From assembly GCF_900187645.1 (NCBI RefSeq), contig NZ_FYEE01000007.1:124001-188000 (forward strand): a DNA stretch of 64,000 bases. Direction: 5' to 3'. Origin of the DNA: Pseudomonas sp. Irchel 3E20. GTDB taxonomy: Bacteria; Pseudomonadota; Gammaproteobacteria; Pseudomonadales; Pseudomonadaceae. Every line of letters begins with the position of its first letter. Position 1 is the first letter of the stretch. Below the pieces are notes generated by a model that was given only the letters and a program-made list of their open reading frames with translations, had not been told where the DNA came from and made no database searches. Made by a program: the position numbers and the translations under genes. Shown piece by piece: positions 28,671 through 40,231 of this stretch.

Positions 28671-29936
28671 CTATCCGTAACGCTTGCTCGCCTCGATCGC
28701 CAAGCCGCTGCCAATGCTGCCAAAGATGTTGCCTTCCACATGGCGGGCGTTGGGCAGCATGGCCGCCACGCTTTGGCGCAGGGCGGGGATGCCGCTGGAG
28801 CCGCCGGTGAAGAACACGGTGTCGACCTGTGCCACGCCCACGTTGGCGTCGGCCAGCAATTGGCTGACGCTGTTGCGGATGCGTTCGAGTTGGTTGTCGA
28901 TGGCCGATTCAAACATCGCCCGGCTCAGTTCCACGCTCAGGCCCGGTTCGATGCGGTCCAGGGGCAGGTGGCGGTGGTCGTCGTGGGTCAGCAAGATCTT
29001 GGTTTCTTCCACTTCCATGGCCAGCCAGTGCCCGGCGCGTTGTTCGATCAACTTGAATAAACGGTCGATGCCGCCGGTGTCTTCGATGTCGTAGCGCATG
29101 CTGCCCAGGGCCAACTGGGATTTTTGCGCGTACACCGCGTTGATGGTGTGCCACGTCGCCAGGTTCATGTGTTGGCTGGTGGGCATGTAGGCGCCGCTTT
29201 TCATCCGGCTGCCGTAGCCGAACAGGGGCATCACGCCGCCCAGGGAAAGCTGCTTGTCGAAATCCGTGCCGCCCACGTGTACGCCGCCGGTGGCGAGGAT
29301 GTCTTCGTGGCGGTGGTCGTGCTGGCGGCGTTCGGGGGACAGGCGCACCAGGGAGAAGTCCGACGTACCGCCGCCGATGTCGACGATCAGCACCAGCTCT
29401 TCGCGCTCAATGGTGGACTCGTAGTCGAACGCCGCGGCGATCGGCTCGTACTGGAACGAAATGTCCTTGAAGCCGATGGCGCGGGCCACGTCCACCAGGG
29501 TGTTTTCCGCTTCCTGGTCGGCCATGGGGTCGTCATCGACGAAAAACACCGGGCGGCCCAGCACCACTTCCTCGAACTCGCGCCCGGCGGTGGCCTCGGC
29601 GCGCAGCTTGAGCTGGCCGATGAACAGGCCCAGCAGGTCTTTGAACGGCATCGCGGTGCCCAACACGCTGGTGTCGTGCTTAATCAGCTTGGAGCCCAAG
29701 AGGCTCTTGAGCGAGCGCATCAGGCGCCCCTCGTAGCCTTCCAGGTACTCGTGCAGGGCGAGGCGGCCGTACACCGGGCGGCGTTCTTCAAAGTTGAAGA
29801 ACACCACCGAGGGCAGGGTGATCTTGTCGTCCTCCAGCGCGATCAGCGTTTCCATGCCGGGGCGTAGCCAGCCGACAGTGGAGTTGGACGTGCCAAAGTC
29901 GATACCGCAGGCACGGGCTGGAGATTCGTTTTTCAT
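28671..29936 (-). CDS. yegD: Hsp70-family ATPase, YegD-like
   Basis: A 421-residue Hsp70/actin-fold ATPase lacking the substrate-binding domain of DnaK (DnaK ~640 residues). Phosphate-1 motif CGIDFGTSNSTVGW (residues ~10-23), phosphate-2 VLIVDIGGGTSDFSLVRL and adenosine-region TVFFTGGSSGIPALRQ are intact. The match is to E. coli YegD. Its cellular role is not established. It is divergent from cbpA (start 30209), placing two chaperone-type genes back to back. Confidence 0.87.
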   Translation of the reverse strand: MKNESPARACGIDFGTSNSTVGWLRPGMETLIALEDDKITLPSVVFFNFEERRPVYGRLALHEYLEGYEGRLMRSLKSLLGSKLIKHDTSVLGTAMPFKDLLGLFIGQLKLRAEATAGREFEEVVLGRPVFFVDDDPMADQEAENTLVDVARAIGFKDISFQYEPIAAAFDYESTIEREELVLIVDIGGGTSDFSLVRLSPERRQHDHRHEDILATGGVHVGGTDFDKQLSLGGVMPLFGYGSRMKSGAYMPTSQHMNLATWHTINAVYAQKSQLALGSMRYDIEDTGGIDRLFKLIEQRAGHWLAMEVEETKILLTHDDHRHLPLDRIEPGLSVELSRAMFESAIDNQLERIRNSVSQLLADANVGVAQVDTVFFTGGSSGIPALRQSVAAMLPNARHVEGNIFGSIGSGLAIEASKRYG

Positions 29937-30033
29937 GTCTTTCGGGTTCCGGGCAAAAAACGGCCGCGCAGTGTATGCCAGAGCGCCGCGGATGCGTAGG
30001 CCGGTTATCTGCTAAATCACGGGATTAAGCGGC

Positions 30034-30060
30034 CTTGAAAGACTACTCTGTGCCCCAACC
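30034..30060 (+). promoter_or_regulatory. Sigma-32 (RpoH) heat-shock promoter for cbpA
   Basis: CTTGAAA (30034-30040), a 12-base spacer, then CCCCAACC (30053-30060). The heat-shock consensus is CTTGAAA-N11-16-CCCCATNT, so the -35 is a 7/7 match and the -10 keeps the CCCCA core. Transcription would start near 30067, ~140 bases before cbpA. Sequence match seen; activity inferred. Confidence 0.75.
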
Positions 30061-30208
30061 TTGCTGTCATGGCTTGGCAGTGGTGCCGCGTTCAGTAGAA
30101 ACGCCGTGCGCTGCCGATAACTTTTCAAGCGTTGCGCGGCGCCGCCCCGACGGGGTGTGAGCACGACCGCCGCGCCCGCGATATTGATAACGGATGGTGA
30201 TTCCCGCG

Positions 30209-31156
30209 ATGGACTTCAAAGACTACTACAAGATTCTTGGCGTCGAGCCGACGGCGGACGACAAGACGATCAAAGCCGCGTACCGCAAGTTGGCGCGCAA
30301 GTATCACCCTGACGTGAGCAAGGAAAAGGACGCCGAAAGCAAGTTCAAGGACGCCTCCGAGGCCTATGAAGCGCTCAAAAGCGCCGACAAGCGCGCCGAG
30401 TACGACGACCTGCGCAAATATGGCCAGCATGGCCAGCCGTTCCAGGGCCCGCCAGGTTGGCAGAGCCGTGGCGGCGCCGGCGGTTTCGGCGGCCAGGACA
30501 CCGGTGATTTCTCGGACTTTTTCAGTTCGATCTTCGGCTCGCGCGGCGGTGGCTTCAACGCCGGTCAGTCGGGCCGCAGCGCTGGGCGCCGGGGCCAGGA
30601 CGTAGAGATGGAACTGCCGGTGTTCCTGGAAGAAACCCTGTCGGGGGAGTCGAAGAAGATCAGCTTCCAGATCCCCCAGCACAACGCGGCGGGGCAGCAC
30701 GTCAGCAACACCAGCAAGAGCCTGAGCGTGAAGATTCCCGTCGGGGTAAGCGATGGCGAACGCATCCGCCTCAAGGGCCAGGGCGCGCCCGGCAGCGGCG
30801 GGGCGCCCAATGGCGACCTGTACCTGACCATCCGTTTTGCGCCCCACCCTAAATTTGAGGTCGAGGGCGAAAACCTGGTCATCACCCTGCCGCTGGCGCC
30901 GTGGGAACTGGCGTTGGGCGCGGAAGTGGCGGTACCCACCCTGACCGGCAAGATCAACCTTAAGGTCCCGGCCGGCAGCCAGAACGGTCAGCGCATGCGC
31001 GCCAAGGGCCACGGTTTGATGAACAAGTCCGGGCAGCGCGGTTATCTGTTCGTGCAGCTCAAGGCCGTGATGCCCAAGCAGGCCAGTGACGAGGTCAAGG
31101 CGCTGTGGCAGCAATTGGCCGATAAGGCCGCGTTCAACCCACGCGAGCATTTCTAA
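30209..31156 (+). CDS. cbpA: CbpA-type DnaJ co-chaperone
   Basis: Hsp40 of 315 residues. J-domain at residues ~1-68 with HPD at 33-35, which stimulates DnaK; a Gly/Phe-rich linker follows ([28 protein letters not shown]), then two C-terminal client-binding domains without the zinc-finger of DnaJ, the CbpA layout. Start at [12 protein letters not shown]; an upstream ATG at 30194 adds five residues. A sigma-32 promoter lies upstream. No cbpM modulator gene follows: the transcript ends at the terminator 30 bases on. Confidence 0.93.
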   Translation: MDFKDYYKILGVEPTADDKTIKAAYRKLARKYHPDVSKEKDAESKFKDASEAYEALKSADKRAEYDDLRKYGQHGQPFQGPPGWQSRGGAGGFGGQDTGDFSDFFSSIFGSRGGGFNAGQSGRSAGRRGQDVEMELPVFLEETLSGESKKISFQIPQHNAAGQHVSNTSKSLSVKIPVGVSDGERIRLKGQGAPGSGGAPNGDLYLTIRFAPHPKFEVEGENLVITLPLAPWELALGAEVAVPTLTGKINLKVPAGSQNGQRMRAKGHGLMNKSGQRGYLFVQLKAVMPKQASDEVKALWQQLADKAAFNPREHF

Positions 31157-31185
31157 GTTCGCGCCACGGCCGCCGATACACAGCC

Positions 31186-31217
31186 AGCCCCGAACGCCTA
31201 GCGCTCGGGGCTTTTTA
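31186..31217 (+). terminator. Rho-independent terminator of cbpA
   Basis: Stem AGCCCCGA/TCGGGGCT (31186-31193 with 31205-31212), 11-base loop, then TTTT. It lies 29 bases after the cbpA stop. Confidence 0.88.
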
Positions 31218-31403
31218 TTGGGTAAGCGAACTAACGGTGTTTTTTTCAACGCCGATCAAAAGCGGTAATTAGTTGTTTTTCTAACTTTAAATATCGAAGG
31301 GATGTTGTGCATTACCCAAGTGCATGAGCAGTTTTTTTCGCGTTTTTTTTGCCAGGGTTATGGCTAGGGTGAAGTTCGACTTTTTTGCTTGGACACTCAG
31401 TTA

Positions 31404-34400
31404 ATGTCAGCCCCAATCGATATCAATGTCACCTCTGCAACGTCTTCCGTGCCGGCCTCGTACAAGGGGAGACATTATGGATTCATCGAAAAACAGATCC
31501 CTGCCTGGTACAAAAAAATGCGCCCTGGACGCCAACAGGAGCTGCACACCGCGCCCTGGCAGGTAGGGCAGTGGTACACCGGTGCGGCGCCTGCCCTGCG
31601 CTCGCGCCTGCATAACCGCCACGAAGTGTTCCGCACGGCCTTGGATGATCTCGAAGCCACCCTGGCAAACCTTCAGGATGTACGGGCGTTTTGTGCGCCG
31701 TTGCTGGCTCAGGCGATAACGGAGCACTTCGGCCAGACCCTGGATGTGAACCAGGTGAGCTTCGCCCGCAAATTTCGTCGAGGTGTGGCGGGTGAGAGCT
31801 CATTGGGCGGGTTGTTGGTGTTTCAGACGGGCAATGAGTGGCAGGCGGATGACTTTTATATAGGCACCAGCTTGTTGCACGCCGCACTGGGTAATTTCGA
31901 GGCCGTCGATGCTCGGCGCAGTGAATGTGAAGATTGCCGGGTGATTACCCGCTTCAACTTCAATCAGGGTGATATTCAACCGGATCGGGCGGCGGTTCTC
32001 GGCCAGCGGGTGGCGATCGAGCCCCACGCCTTCGCCCAACTGTGCCGGGAGTTGGATCTGGGCCGGCGGTATCAGGAACACCTGAAGGCGGTGCTCGCCC
32101 CGGCCGATCCGGCCCAGGCGATACGTCTGCGCGACCAAGTGCGGGACAGCCAGCAGCAGATGCTGGCGGTTTATACCCAGGTGGGCTACATGCAGCGTGC
32201 CGTGGCCCCGGGCAGCGAAGGGGGGCTGGGCGACGATACCTATCGCATGCTCCAGGAAACCCTGAGCGGCAACACACAGGTGCGCATCAAGGATCGGCCC
32301 GTGGTTTACAGCGAGTTGAAGGTGCTGGGGGTGCCGATGAGCGGCATCCTGTTGATCGGCCCCGAGCGCGACGACAGCACGCGAGTGGAGCCGTTGCTGG
32401 TGTACATCCCCGGCGACCCGCTGCAACCGTTGCGCGAGTACGACTCCTCCAGCGCCTTTATGGTGGACCTGAGGGAGCGCCTGCATGGGTTCCAATACCG
32501 GCGTTTTTTCAGCCGCTTCGTGCCGCTTGGCCAGCAAGGCGAGTTTTTTGCCGCCCTCCAGCGGCAACTGGACCCTCAGTTGCATCACGACAAAGGCGAT
32601 GACTTCACACCGCTGCCCAAGCGGTTGCCGCTGCATATCGAGGATGTGCCCATCCAGGGGCCGCTATGGAGTTATCTGGCCCAGGCGCAGCTCAACAAGA
32701 TGCTCACAGATGCCCGGGCCGTGGCGGTGGCGACGGCGGATGCCGACACCCTAGCCCTGATAAAACACCTTGAAGGCTTCGCCAATACCGTCATGGACGT
32801 GCTCAACCTGGCTGCGTTCTGGGTGCCCGGCTTGGGCGCGTTGATGATGGCGGTGGGCGCGGGCCAGTTGGCGTCGACGGTTTTCGAGGGCATTGAGGAT
32901 TGGGAGGACGGCCAGACCCGGCAGATGTGGGCGCACTTCTCCAGCGTGCTGCTCAACCTGGGGGCGGTGGCGACGGGGGCGGTGGTCCTCCCGGCGGTGC
33001 GCACCACGCCTTTTGTCGAGGGCATGCAGGTGGTGGAAACCGCCGAAGGCCAGAGCCGTCTGTGGAACCCGAGCATCGATGCCTACGAGCATCCGATAGA
33101 CCTGCCGCCGACTTCCTACCCCAACGCCGAAGGTTTACATGAGCACTCGGGCAAGACGCTGCTCAAGCTTGAGGGACGTACCCTGGCCTTGAAAAAAGAC
33201 TCCGTGCCAGGCAGCTACCGCCTCCAACACCCCACCCGGGCCCATGCCTATCAGCCGCGGATCCGCACCAACGGCCACGGCGCCTGGGTGCACGAGGCCG
33301 AGCGGCCCCTGGCCTGGCGCCAGCCGCTGTTGATGCGCCGCCTTGGGTTGCCGGGGGGCGAAACCCTGAGTGACGAACAGCTTGAGCAGGTGCGTGTCGT
33401 CAGCGGCGTGAGTGAGGACGAGTTGCGTCGGGTGCATGTGGAAAGCGAGCCCACTCCAGCCATCGTGCTCGATACCGCTCGCCAGTTTCGCGCCTACGCC
33501 GATGCCGTGAAGGTGGGCGAGCAGGTGCGCGGGGCGAAGATGTCCAGCGCCCTTTGCACCTATGCCGCGCAGATGATGACGCAGTTGCCGGGCTGGCCGG
33601 CCGGCAAGGCGATTGAAGTGTTCGAGCAGGTGGGCCAGGCGCGCAATGTCATCCGCTATGGCAGCGCCACGGTGCTGCCCGCCGATATCGTGCCCATCAG
33701 TCGCCTGGACCTGATGCAGGGGCAATTATCACCGCGGGTGCTGGCCAGCCTGAACGAGGAACAGATCAAGTCGGTCCTGGGCCAGTACGTGCCCCGTGAT
33801 GCGCTGCAACGCAGTAAAACATTGGACACGCGCCTGGCCGACCACATCGACCAGCACCGCTCGCGCCTGTTCATGGGGCTGTACCTGGCCCAGCAACCCG
33901 TCGCCGACCCGCTGGTCCAGAGCTGGCAGCGCTCATTCCCCAGCCTGTCCACTCATCAGGTGCAAGAGTTACTCGCCCAGGCGCTGCCCAGTGAGCTGGC
34001 GCAGATTGCCGACACTGGGAAGATCCCCCTGCGCCTGGGCGAGCAAGCGCACCGGATGTTGCGCCAGATGCGTGAAGTGCAGGCCTACGAAGGGTTGTAC
34101 CTGGATGCCCTGGCCGGCCCGGATACCGAGCGCCTGGTGCTGCACACCCTGGAGGCGTTACCCGGTTGGATCGATAACCTGCGCATTGAAGTGCGCGAAG
34201 GCGGCCTGACGGGCGAGTTGCGGGCCGCTTTCGGTTCGCCCAGTGCCGAGAACCGAAAGGTGTTGGTGCGCCTCGCTGATGGTTGCTACCAGGCTTACGA
34301 CGGCCAGGGAAACCAGTTGCACGGCGTCGATGACCTGTATGCCAGCTTGCAGCACGCCTTGCCGGACAAGCAGCGAACGGCGCTCGGCTCGCCCCATGTG

Positions 34401-36578
34401 GGGCAAGGCGAGCAACTGCGGGCGTTGATCCAGAAACACGCGCTGCCCCGGGACAAATTGCGCGTGGTACTCAATATGCGTAGTGAGGGGCGCCGCTTCT
34501 TCAATGCACCGCAGCGCCTGCCCGGCGGGCGATTGGGCTACCCGCTGGCGGGAGGCGGGGGGACCGATTGGGAAGAGGTGCTCCACTCAAGAGTGCAGAC
34601 CCTCTACCCGCGAATGACCGAGGAACAGCGTCGAGCGTTTATCCTGCACCGCGGTGTGACCAGCGATGACTGGCTTGTGGGCCTGGAGCAAGACTACAAG
34701 CGCTTGGTGCATAGGCTAGGTGTCTGGGCCCATCAAGACATTGAGGGGGTGGGCGCCAAGGGCAGTGAAGAATATACGCAGGCACGACAAGCCAGGCGAA
34801 GAGTCGCCAAGGCCATCAAGGACGCCTGGCAGATGATTGGACCGCAGTATTACAGCCCCACCGAGGGCCTGATTGGCATGGAGCTCTCGCTGTCGCAGGA
34901 GAGCCTCGCAGGCCAGCTCTCGACCCTGCCGGTGCTGGACGTCAACTTGGACCATGTACTGAGCGTCGATCTGTCGCAGACCGGGATCAGCGATGCGGAC
35001 ATCGGGACCTTCCTGCACAACTTCCCCAAGCTGCGCGATCTCAACCTGGAGGGCAACGAGTTGACCGCCTTGCCCCAGGCGCTGGCCGGCATGCGCCAGT
35101 TACGGGTCTTGAGCCTGTCGGATAACGACATCACCCTCACCCTCGATTCCCAGGCCATGCTCAAGAAACTCGGCTACCTGTTCATCCTCGAACTGGGGGG
35201 CAACCCCCTTGAGCTGTCGCCAGACATCAGCCGCATGCCAGGCCTGGAGCTGCTGTCCCTGCCCGATACGGGCCTTGACACCTGGCCCACCGGCCTATTC
35301 GCGCAACCGCGGGCGCGAACGTTTCAGCTGGACCTGAGCTACAACCCCATCGAGCGTATCCCCGAGGTTGCCCCCGGCTCCGACCGGGCTCAGGTCCTGG
35401 CCCGCAGCCAACTGAGCCGGGAAAACCTGTCGCCTGCCAATGAGCGGCAGATGCGCCTCTACATCGAGTCGGTAGGGCTCGATCCGAACCGGCGTTTCTC
35501 ACCCCGAGGGCAACTGGACAGTGGCCATTGGCGCTATGGCCTGAGCGCGGATCAATGGCTGGACAAGCAGCCGATCTGGAATGCGGTGGAAGAGTCGCTG
35601 GGCAGCGAGCACTTTTTTGATGAGCTGCGCAAACTCTCCCAACTGATTGACGGTGTACCCAGCCTTAGGCCCGACCTGACGACCAAGGTCTGGCGCATGC
35701 TGGAGGCGATGCAAGGTAATACGCAACTGCGTGAAAAACTGTTTCTCATGGCGGCGTTCCCTACCAATTGCGTAGACGCCGGGGCGCAGTTGTTCAATGC
35801 CATGGGGGTGGAAGTGATGCTGCACGAAGCCTATGCAATCCCCAGCAAGTCCTTCGCCACCCTGGAAGTTTTCGAGCTGGCCAAGGGTAAGTCGCGCCTT
35901 GACGAACTGGGGCGCATCGCCCATCGCAGGGTGAGCGAGTTGCAAGACGAGGGGCGCCACTTCCCCGAATACGACGATGAGGGCGCCTTGGTCCAGCGTT
36001 ACGACGCCCAGGGGCGTGGGGTCAAATCCATCGACGAAGTGGAAATCCACCTGGCCTACGCTACCGCCCTGGCCGACCCCTTGGACCTGCCCTGGCAAAC
36101 CCGGGAAATGCAGTTCAATGAGCCGGATGTGACACCGGCCATGATCGAATCGGCGCGGACCCGGGTGCTGGCCCTGGAGGAGGGTGACCAACTGCGCGAC
36201 AGCGTGATCGAGCAGCAATTCTGGTGCGAGTACCTGGAAGGCCTCTACCCCGATTCGTACAAAGACCTGGGCGGCAAGAGCCATGCGCTGAGCGACTTGC
36301 AAGTGGCGCGCGCGACGTTGGCCGACGACGGCAACCTGGCAGACGCGGAAAAGGCCCGCCTGCGCCAAACCATCGAGTCATCGGCCAAGGTGCTGGGCAA
36401 GACCGTGGACCGCCGATGGTTCGAGCACCCCATGAGCGCGCAGGAGTACGAAGAAGCATTTAGGAGCCTGGGCGTGCAATTCATGCAAGTGCACAGAGCC
36501 CTGACCGACAAAATCATGGGCCGCAGCGCCGCCAGCCACGACGAGCCCCCTTTGGTACATCCCATCATCGTCCCTTGA
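31404..36578 (+). CDS. NEL-type E3 ubiquitin ligase/LRR giant protein (effector-like)
   Basis: A 1,724-residue protein. The N-terminal ~1,150 residues resemble the large Pseudomonas DUF6543/dermonecrotic-toxin-like region, including a hydrophobic stretch (residues ~475-535, LAAFWVPGLGALMMAVGAGQ). Leucine-rich repeats follow at ~1,180-1,320 (LRDLNLEGNELTALPQ; LRVLSLSDNDI; LELLSLPDTGLDTWP). The C-terminal ~370 residues fit the NEL domain of IpaH/SspH/SlrP ligases; Cys1456 in PTNCVDAGAQLFNAMG sits in the CxD catalytic motif. Such proteins ubiquitinate host proteins after secretion, usually by type III secretion. No secretion genes are nearby, and neither a signal peptide nor a chaperone gene is seen. 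ATG 31404 is preferred over TTG 31389 (GGA 9 bases ahead). Convergent with ureC. Confidence 0.85.
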   Translation: MSAPIDINVTSATSSVPASYKGRHYGFIEKQIPAWYKKMRPGRQQELHTAPWQVGQWYTGAAPALRSRLHNRHEVFRTALDDLEATLANLQDVRAFCAPLLAQAITEHFGQTLDVNQVSFARKFRRGVAGESSLGGLLVFQTGNEWQADDFYIGTSLLHAALGNFEAVDARRSECEDCRVITRFNFNQGDIQPDRAAVLGQRVAIEPHAFAQLCRELDLGRRYQEHLKAVLAPADPAQAIRLRDQVRDSQQQMLAVYTQVGYMQRAVAPGSEGGLGDDTYRMLQETLSGNTQVRIKDRPVVYSELKVLGVPMSGILLIGPERDDSTRVEPLLVYIPGDPLQPLREYDSSSAFMVDLRERLHGFQYRRFFSRFVPLGQQGEFFAALQRQLDPQLHHDKGDDFTPLPKRLPLHIEDVPIQGPLWSYLAQAQLNKMLTDARAVAVATADADTLALIKHLEGFANTVMDVLNLAAFWVPGLGALMMAVGAGQLASTVFEGIEDWEDGQTRQMWAHFSSVLLNLGAVATGAVVLPAVRTTPFVEGMQVVETAEGQSRLWNPSIDAYEHPIDLPPTSYPNAEGLHEHSGKTLLKLEGRTLALKKDSVPGSYRLQHPTRAHAYQPRIRTNGHGAWVHEAERPLAWRQPLLMRRLGLPGGETLSDEQLEQVRVVSGVSEDELRRVHVESEPTPAIVLDTARQFRAYADAVKVGEQVRGAKMSSALCTYAAQMMTQLPGWPAGKAIEVFEQVGQARNVIRYGSATVLPADIVPISRLDLMQGQLSPRVLASLNEEQIKSVLGQYVPRDALQRSKTLDTRLADHIDQHRSRLFMGLYLAQQPVADPLVQSWQRSFPSLSTHQVQELLAQALPSELAQIADTGKIPLRLGEQAHRMLRQMREVQAYEGLYLDALAGPDTERLVLHTLEALPGWIDNLRIEVREGGLTGELRAAFGSPSAENRKVLVRLADGCYQAYDGQGNQLHGVDDLYASLQHALPDKQRTALGSPHVGQGEQLRALIQKHALPRDKLRVVLNMRSEGRRFFNAPQRLPGGRLGYPLAGGGGTDWEEVLHSRVQTLYPRMTEEQRRAFILHRGVTSDDWLVGLEQDYKRLVHRLGVWAHQDIEGVGAKGSEEYTQARQARRRVAKAIKDAWQMIGPQYYSPTEGLIGMELSLSQESLAGQLSTLPVLDVNLDHVLSVDLSQTGISDADIGTFLHNFPKLRDLNLEGNELTALPQALAGMRQLRVLSLSDNDITLTLDSQAMLKKLGYLFILELGGNPLELSPDISRMPGLELLSLPDTGLDTWPTGLFAQPRARTFQLDLSYNPIERIPEVAPGSDRAQVLARSQLSRENLSPANERQMRLYIESVGLDPNRRFSPRGQLDSGHWRYGLSADQWLDKQPIWNAVEESLGSEHFFDELRKLSQLIDGVPSLRPDLTTKVWRMLEAMQGNTQLREKLFLMAAFPTNCVDAGAQLFNAMGVEVMLHEAYAIPSKSFATLEVFELAKGKSRLDELGRIAHRRVSELQDEGRHFPEYDDEGALVQRYDAQGRGVKSIDEVEIHLAYATALADPLDLPWQTREMQFNEPDVTPAMIESARTRVLALEEGDQLRDSVIEQQFWCEYLEGLYPDSYKDLGGKSHALSDLQVARATLADDGNLADAEKARLRQTIESSAKVLGKTVDRRWFEHPMSAQEYEEAFRSLGVQFMQVHRALTDKIMGRSAASHDEPPLVHPIIVP

Positions 36579-36588
36579 GGCCAAGGCC

Positions 36589-36616
36589 TGGGCGCCGACT
36601 TTCGGGGCAGCGCCCA
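36589..36616. terminator. Hairpin between convergent NEL gene and ureC
   Basis: TGGGCGC (36589-36595) pairs with GCGCCCA (36610-36616) around a 14-base loop. There is no T-run, so it may end transcription only with help of Rho or as a roadblock between the two converging genes. Confidence 0.4.
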
Positions 36617-36630
36617 TAGGGGAGATGCCC

Positions 36631-38331
36631 TCAAAACAGAAAATAGCGCTGGGCCATGGGCAGCACATCCGCCGGTTCGCACCACAGCAGCACGCCGTCG
36701 GCCTTGACCTGGTAGGTCTGCGGGTCGACGTCGATGTGGGGCAGGTAGTCGTTGTGGATCAGGTCGGTTTTGCGCACGTTGCGGCAGCCCCGAACCACGG
36801 CGATTTTCTTTTGCAGCCCCAGGGCTTCGGGCAACCCGGCGTCCAGCGCTGCCTGGCTGATGAAGGTCAGGCAGGTGGCGTGCCGCGAGCTGCCGTAGCT
36901 GGCGAACATCGGCCGGTAGTGCACCGGTTGCGGCGTGGGGATCGAGGCGTTGGCGTCGCCCATCAGGCTGGCGGCGATGGCGCCGCCCTTGAGGATCAGC
37001 GTCGGCTTGACCCCGAAAAACGCCGGGCGCCAGAGCACCAGGTCGGCCCATTTACCCACTTCCACCGAGCCCACTTCATGGCTGATGCCGTGGGTGATCG
37101 CCGGGTTGATGGTGTACTTGGCGATGTAGCGCTTGGCCCGGAAATTGTCGTTGCCCGCGCCGTCGCCCGGCAGCGGGCCACGCTGTTTTTTCATCTTGTC
37201 GGCGGTTTGCCAGGTGCGCGTGATGACCTCGCCTACCCGGCCCATGGCTTGGCTGTCGGAGCTAATCATGGAGAACGCGCCGAGGTCGTGGAGGATGTCT
37301 TCGGCGGCGATGGTTTCGCGGCGGATGCGGCTTTCGGCGAAGGCCACGTCTTCGGCGATGCTCGGGTCCAAATGGTGGCAAACCATGAGCATGTCCAAGT
37401 GCTCGTCGATGGTGTTGCGGGTGAACGGCCGCGTCGGGTTGGTGGAGCTGGGCAGCACATTGGCCAGGCCACAGGCCTTGATGATGTCCGGCGCGTGGCC
37501 GCCACCGGCGCCTTCGGTGTGGTAGGTGTGGATGGTGCGGCCCTTGAACGCGGCGAGGGTGGTTTCCACGAAGCCCGACTCATTGAGGGTGTCGGTGTGG
37601 ATCGCCACCTGCACATCGAACTGGTCGGCCACGCTCAGGCAGTTGTCGATGCTCGCCGGCGTGGTGCCCCAGTCTTCGTGGAGCTTGAGGCCGATGGCGC
37701 CGGCGCGGACTTGCTCGATCAGCGGCTCGGGCAGGCTGGCGTTGCCCTTGCCGGTGAGGCCGATGTTCATGGGGAAGGCGTCGGCGGCCTGGAGCATGCG
37801 CGCCAGGTGCCACGGCCCCGGCGTGCAAGTGGTGGCGTTGGTGCCGGTGGCCGGCCCCGTGCCGCCGCCGATCATGGTGGTCACGCCGCTCATCAGCGCC
37901 TCTTCGATCTGCTGCGGGCAGATGAAGTGGATGTGGGTATCGACGCCACCGGCGGTGAGGATCATGCCCTCACCGGCAATCACCTCGGTGCTGGCGCCGA
38001 CGGCGATGGTCACGTTGGGCTGGATGTCCGGGTTGCCGGCCTTGCCGATGGCGGCGATGCGCCCGTCCTTGAGGCCGACGTCGGCTTTGACGATGCCCCA
38101 GTGGTCGATAATCAGCGCATTGGTGATAAGGGTGTCCACCACCTCGGCGGCCAGCAACTGGCCCTGGCCCTGGCCGTCACGGATCACCTTGCCACCGCCG
38201 AATTTCACTTCCTCGCCATAGGTGGTGAAGTCCTGCTCCACCTCCACCCACAACTCGGTGTCGGCCAGGCGCACCTTATCGCCCACGGTGGGGCCGTACA
38301 TATCGGCGTAGGCTTGGCGGGAAATTTTCAT
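36631..38331 (-). CDS. ureC: Urease alpha subunit UreC
   Basis: Catalytic subunit, 566 residues (family ~567), hydrolysing urea to ammonia and carbamate at a di-nickel centre in the cytoplasm. Nickel ligands visible: His133 and His135 ([11 protein letters not shown]), the carbamylated Lys216 ([12 protein letters not shown]), His245, His271, and Asp359 region; the mobile-flap pair Cys318-His319 lies in [12 protein letters not shown]. The sequence looks complete and functional. AGGAAT precedes the ATG. Last gene of the urt-ure operon; separated from ureB by an AGCTGCAAG repeat. Confidence 0.98.
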   Translation of the reverse strand: MKISRQAYADMYGPTVGDKVRLADTELWVEVEQDFTTYGEEVKFGGGKVIRDGQGQGQLLAAEVVDTLITNALIIDHWGIVKADVGLKDGRIAAIGKAGNPDIQPNVTIAVGASTEVIAGEGMILTAGGVDTHIHFICPQQIEEALMSGVTTMIGGGTGPATGTNATTCTPGPWHLARMLQAADAFPMNIGLTGKGNASLPEPLIEQVRAGAIGLKLHEDWGTTPASIDNCLSVADQFDVQVAIHTDTLNESGFVETTLAAFKGRTIHTYHTEGAGGGHAPDIIKACGLANVLPSSTNPTRPFTRNTIDEHLDMLMVCHHLDPSIAEDVAFAESRIRRETIAAEDILHDLGAFSMISSDSQAMGRVGEVITRTWQTADKMKKQRGPLPGDGAGNDNFRAKRYIAKYTINPAITHGISHEVGSVEVGKWADLVLWRPAFFGVKPTLILKGGAIAASLMGDANASIPTPQPVHYRPMFASYGSSRHATCLTFISQAALDAGLPEALGLQKKIAVVRGCRNVRKTDLIHNDYLPHIDVDPQTYQVKADGVLLWCEPADVLPMAQRYFLF

Positions 38332-38347
38332 AGATAAATTCCTGGGG

Positions 38348-38484
38348 TTAGCTGCAAGTTTTTAGCTGCAAGCGGCAAGTAAAAGCGGAGCGTAGCGGCA
38401 AGTTTTCAGCGGCCAGCTTCAAATAAAAAGCAACGTGAGAGCGCCGCGTACTGCGCTTTCTTGCCGCTTGAAGCTTGCCGCTGC
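38348..38484. repeat. AGCTGCAAG-type repeat between ureB and ureC
   Basis: TAGCTGCAAGTTTTTAGCTG plus CAAGCGGCAAGTAAAAGCGG on the left and CTTGCCGCTTGAAGCTTGCC on the right form a large imperfect inverted repeat of ~137 bases. It sits inside the urease operon, so it would form a strong stem in the mRNA between ureB and ureC. Confidence 0.6.
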
Positions 38485-38485
38485 C

Positions 38486-39857
<1,372 letters not shown>

Positions 39858-39865
39858 GGTGCGCC

Positions 39866-40168
39866 TCAGGCGATGGGTTGGTGGACGGTGACCAGTTTGG
39901 TGCCGTCGGGGAACGTGGCTTCGACCTGGATCTCGGGGATCATTTCGGCGATGCCGGGCATCACCTGGTCGCGGCCGAGCAGGGTGGTGCCGTAGTGCAT
40001 CAACTCGGCCACGGTCTGCCCGTCACGGGCGCCTTCGAGCAGCGCCGCCGAGATGTAGGCGATGGCTTCCGGGTAGTTGAGTTTCACCCCCCGGGCCAGG
40101 CGCCGCTCGGCCACCAGGCCGGCGGTGAAAATCAGCAGTTTGTCTTTTTCGCGTGGGGTCAGGTCCAT
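39866..40168 (-). CDS. ureA: Urease gamma subunit UreA
   Basis: Smallest urease structural subunit, 100 residues, full length: [23 protein letters not shown] at the start, [49 protein letters not shown] ending (here [20 protein letters not shown]). Lies 8 bases before the Pat-like GNAT and 159 bases after ureD, with a REP pair in that gap. Confidence 0.98.
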   Translation of the reverse strand: MDLTPREKDKLLIFTAGLVAERRLARGVKLNYPEAIAYISAALLEGARDGQTVAELMHYGTTLLGRDQVMPGIAEMIPEIQVEATFPDGTKLVTVHQPIA

Positions 40169-40231
40169 GGCGGTTCCGTCAAAAAGTGTTCAGTTGGCTG
40201 CGCAGCGGTGTGGGCGTTCGGTGAGCACCCG

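Noticed and set aside
36625..38337. Long open frame on the plus strand opposite ureC
   Set aside because: ureC on the minus strand is unmistakable; the antisense frame is His/Val/Gly-rich noise caused by high GC, without ribosome site.
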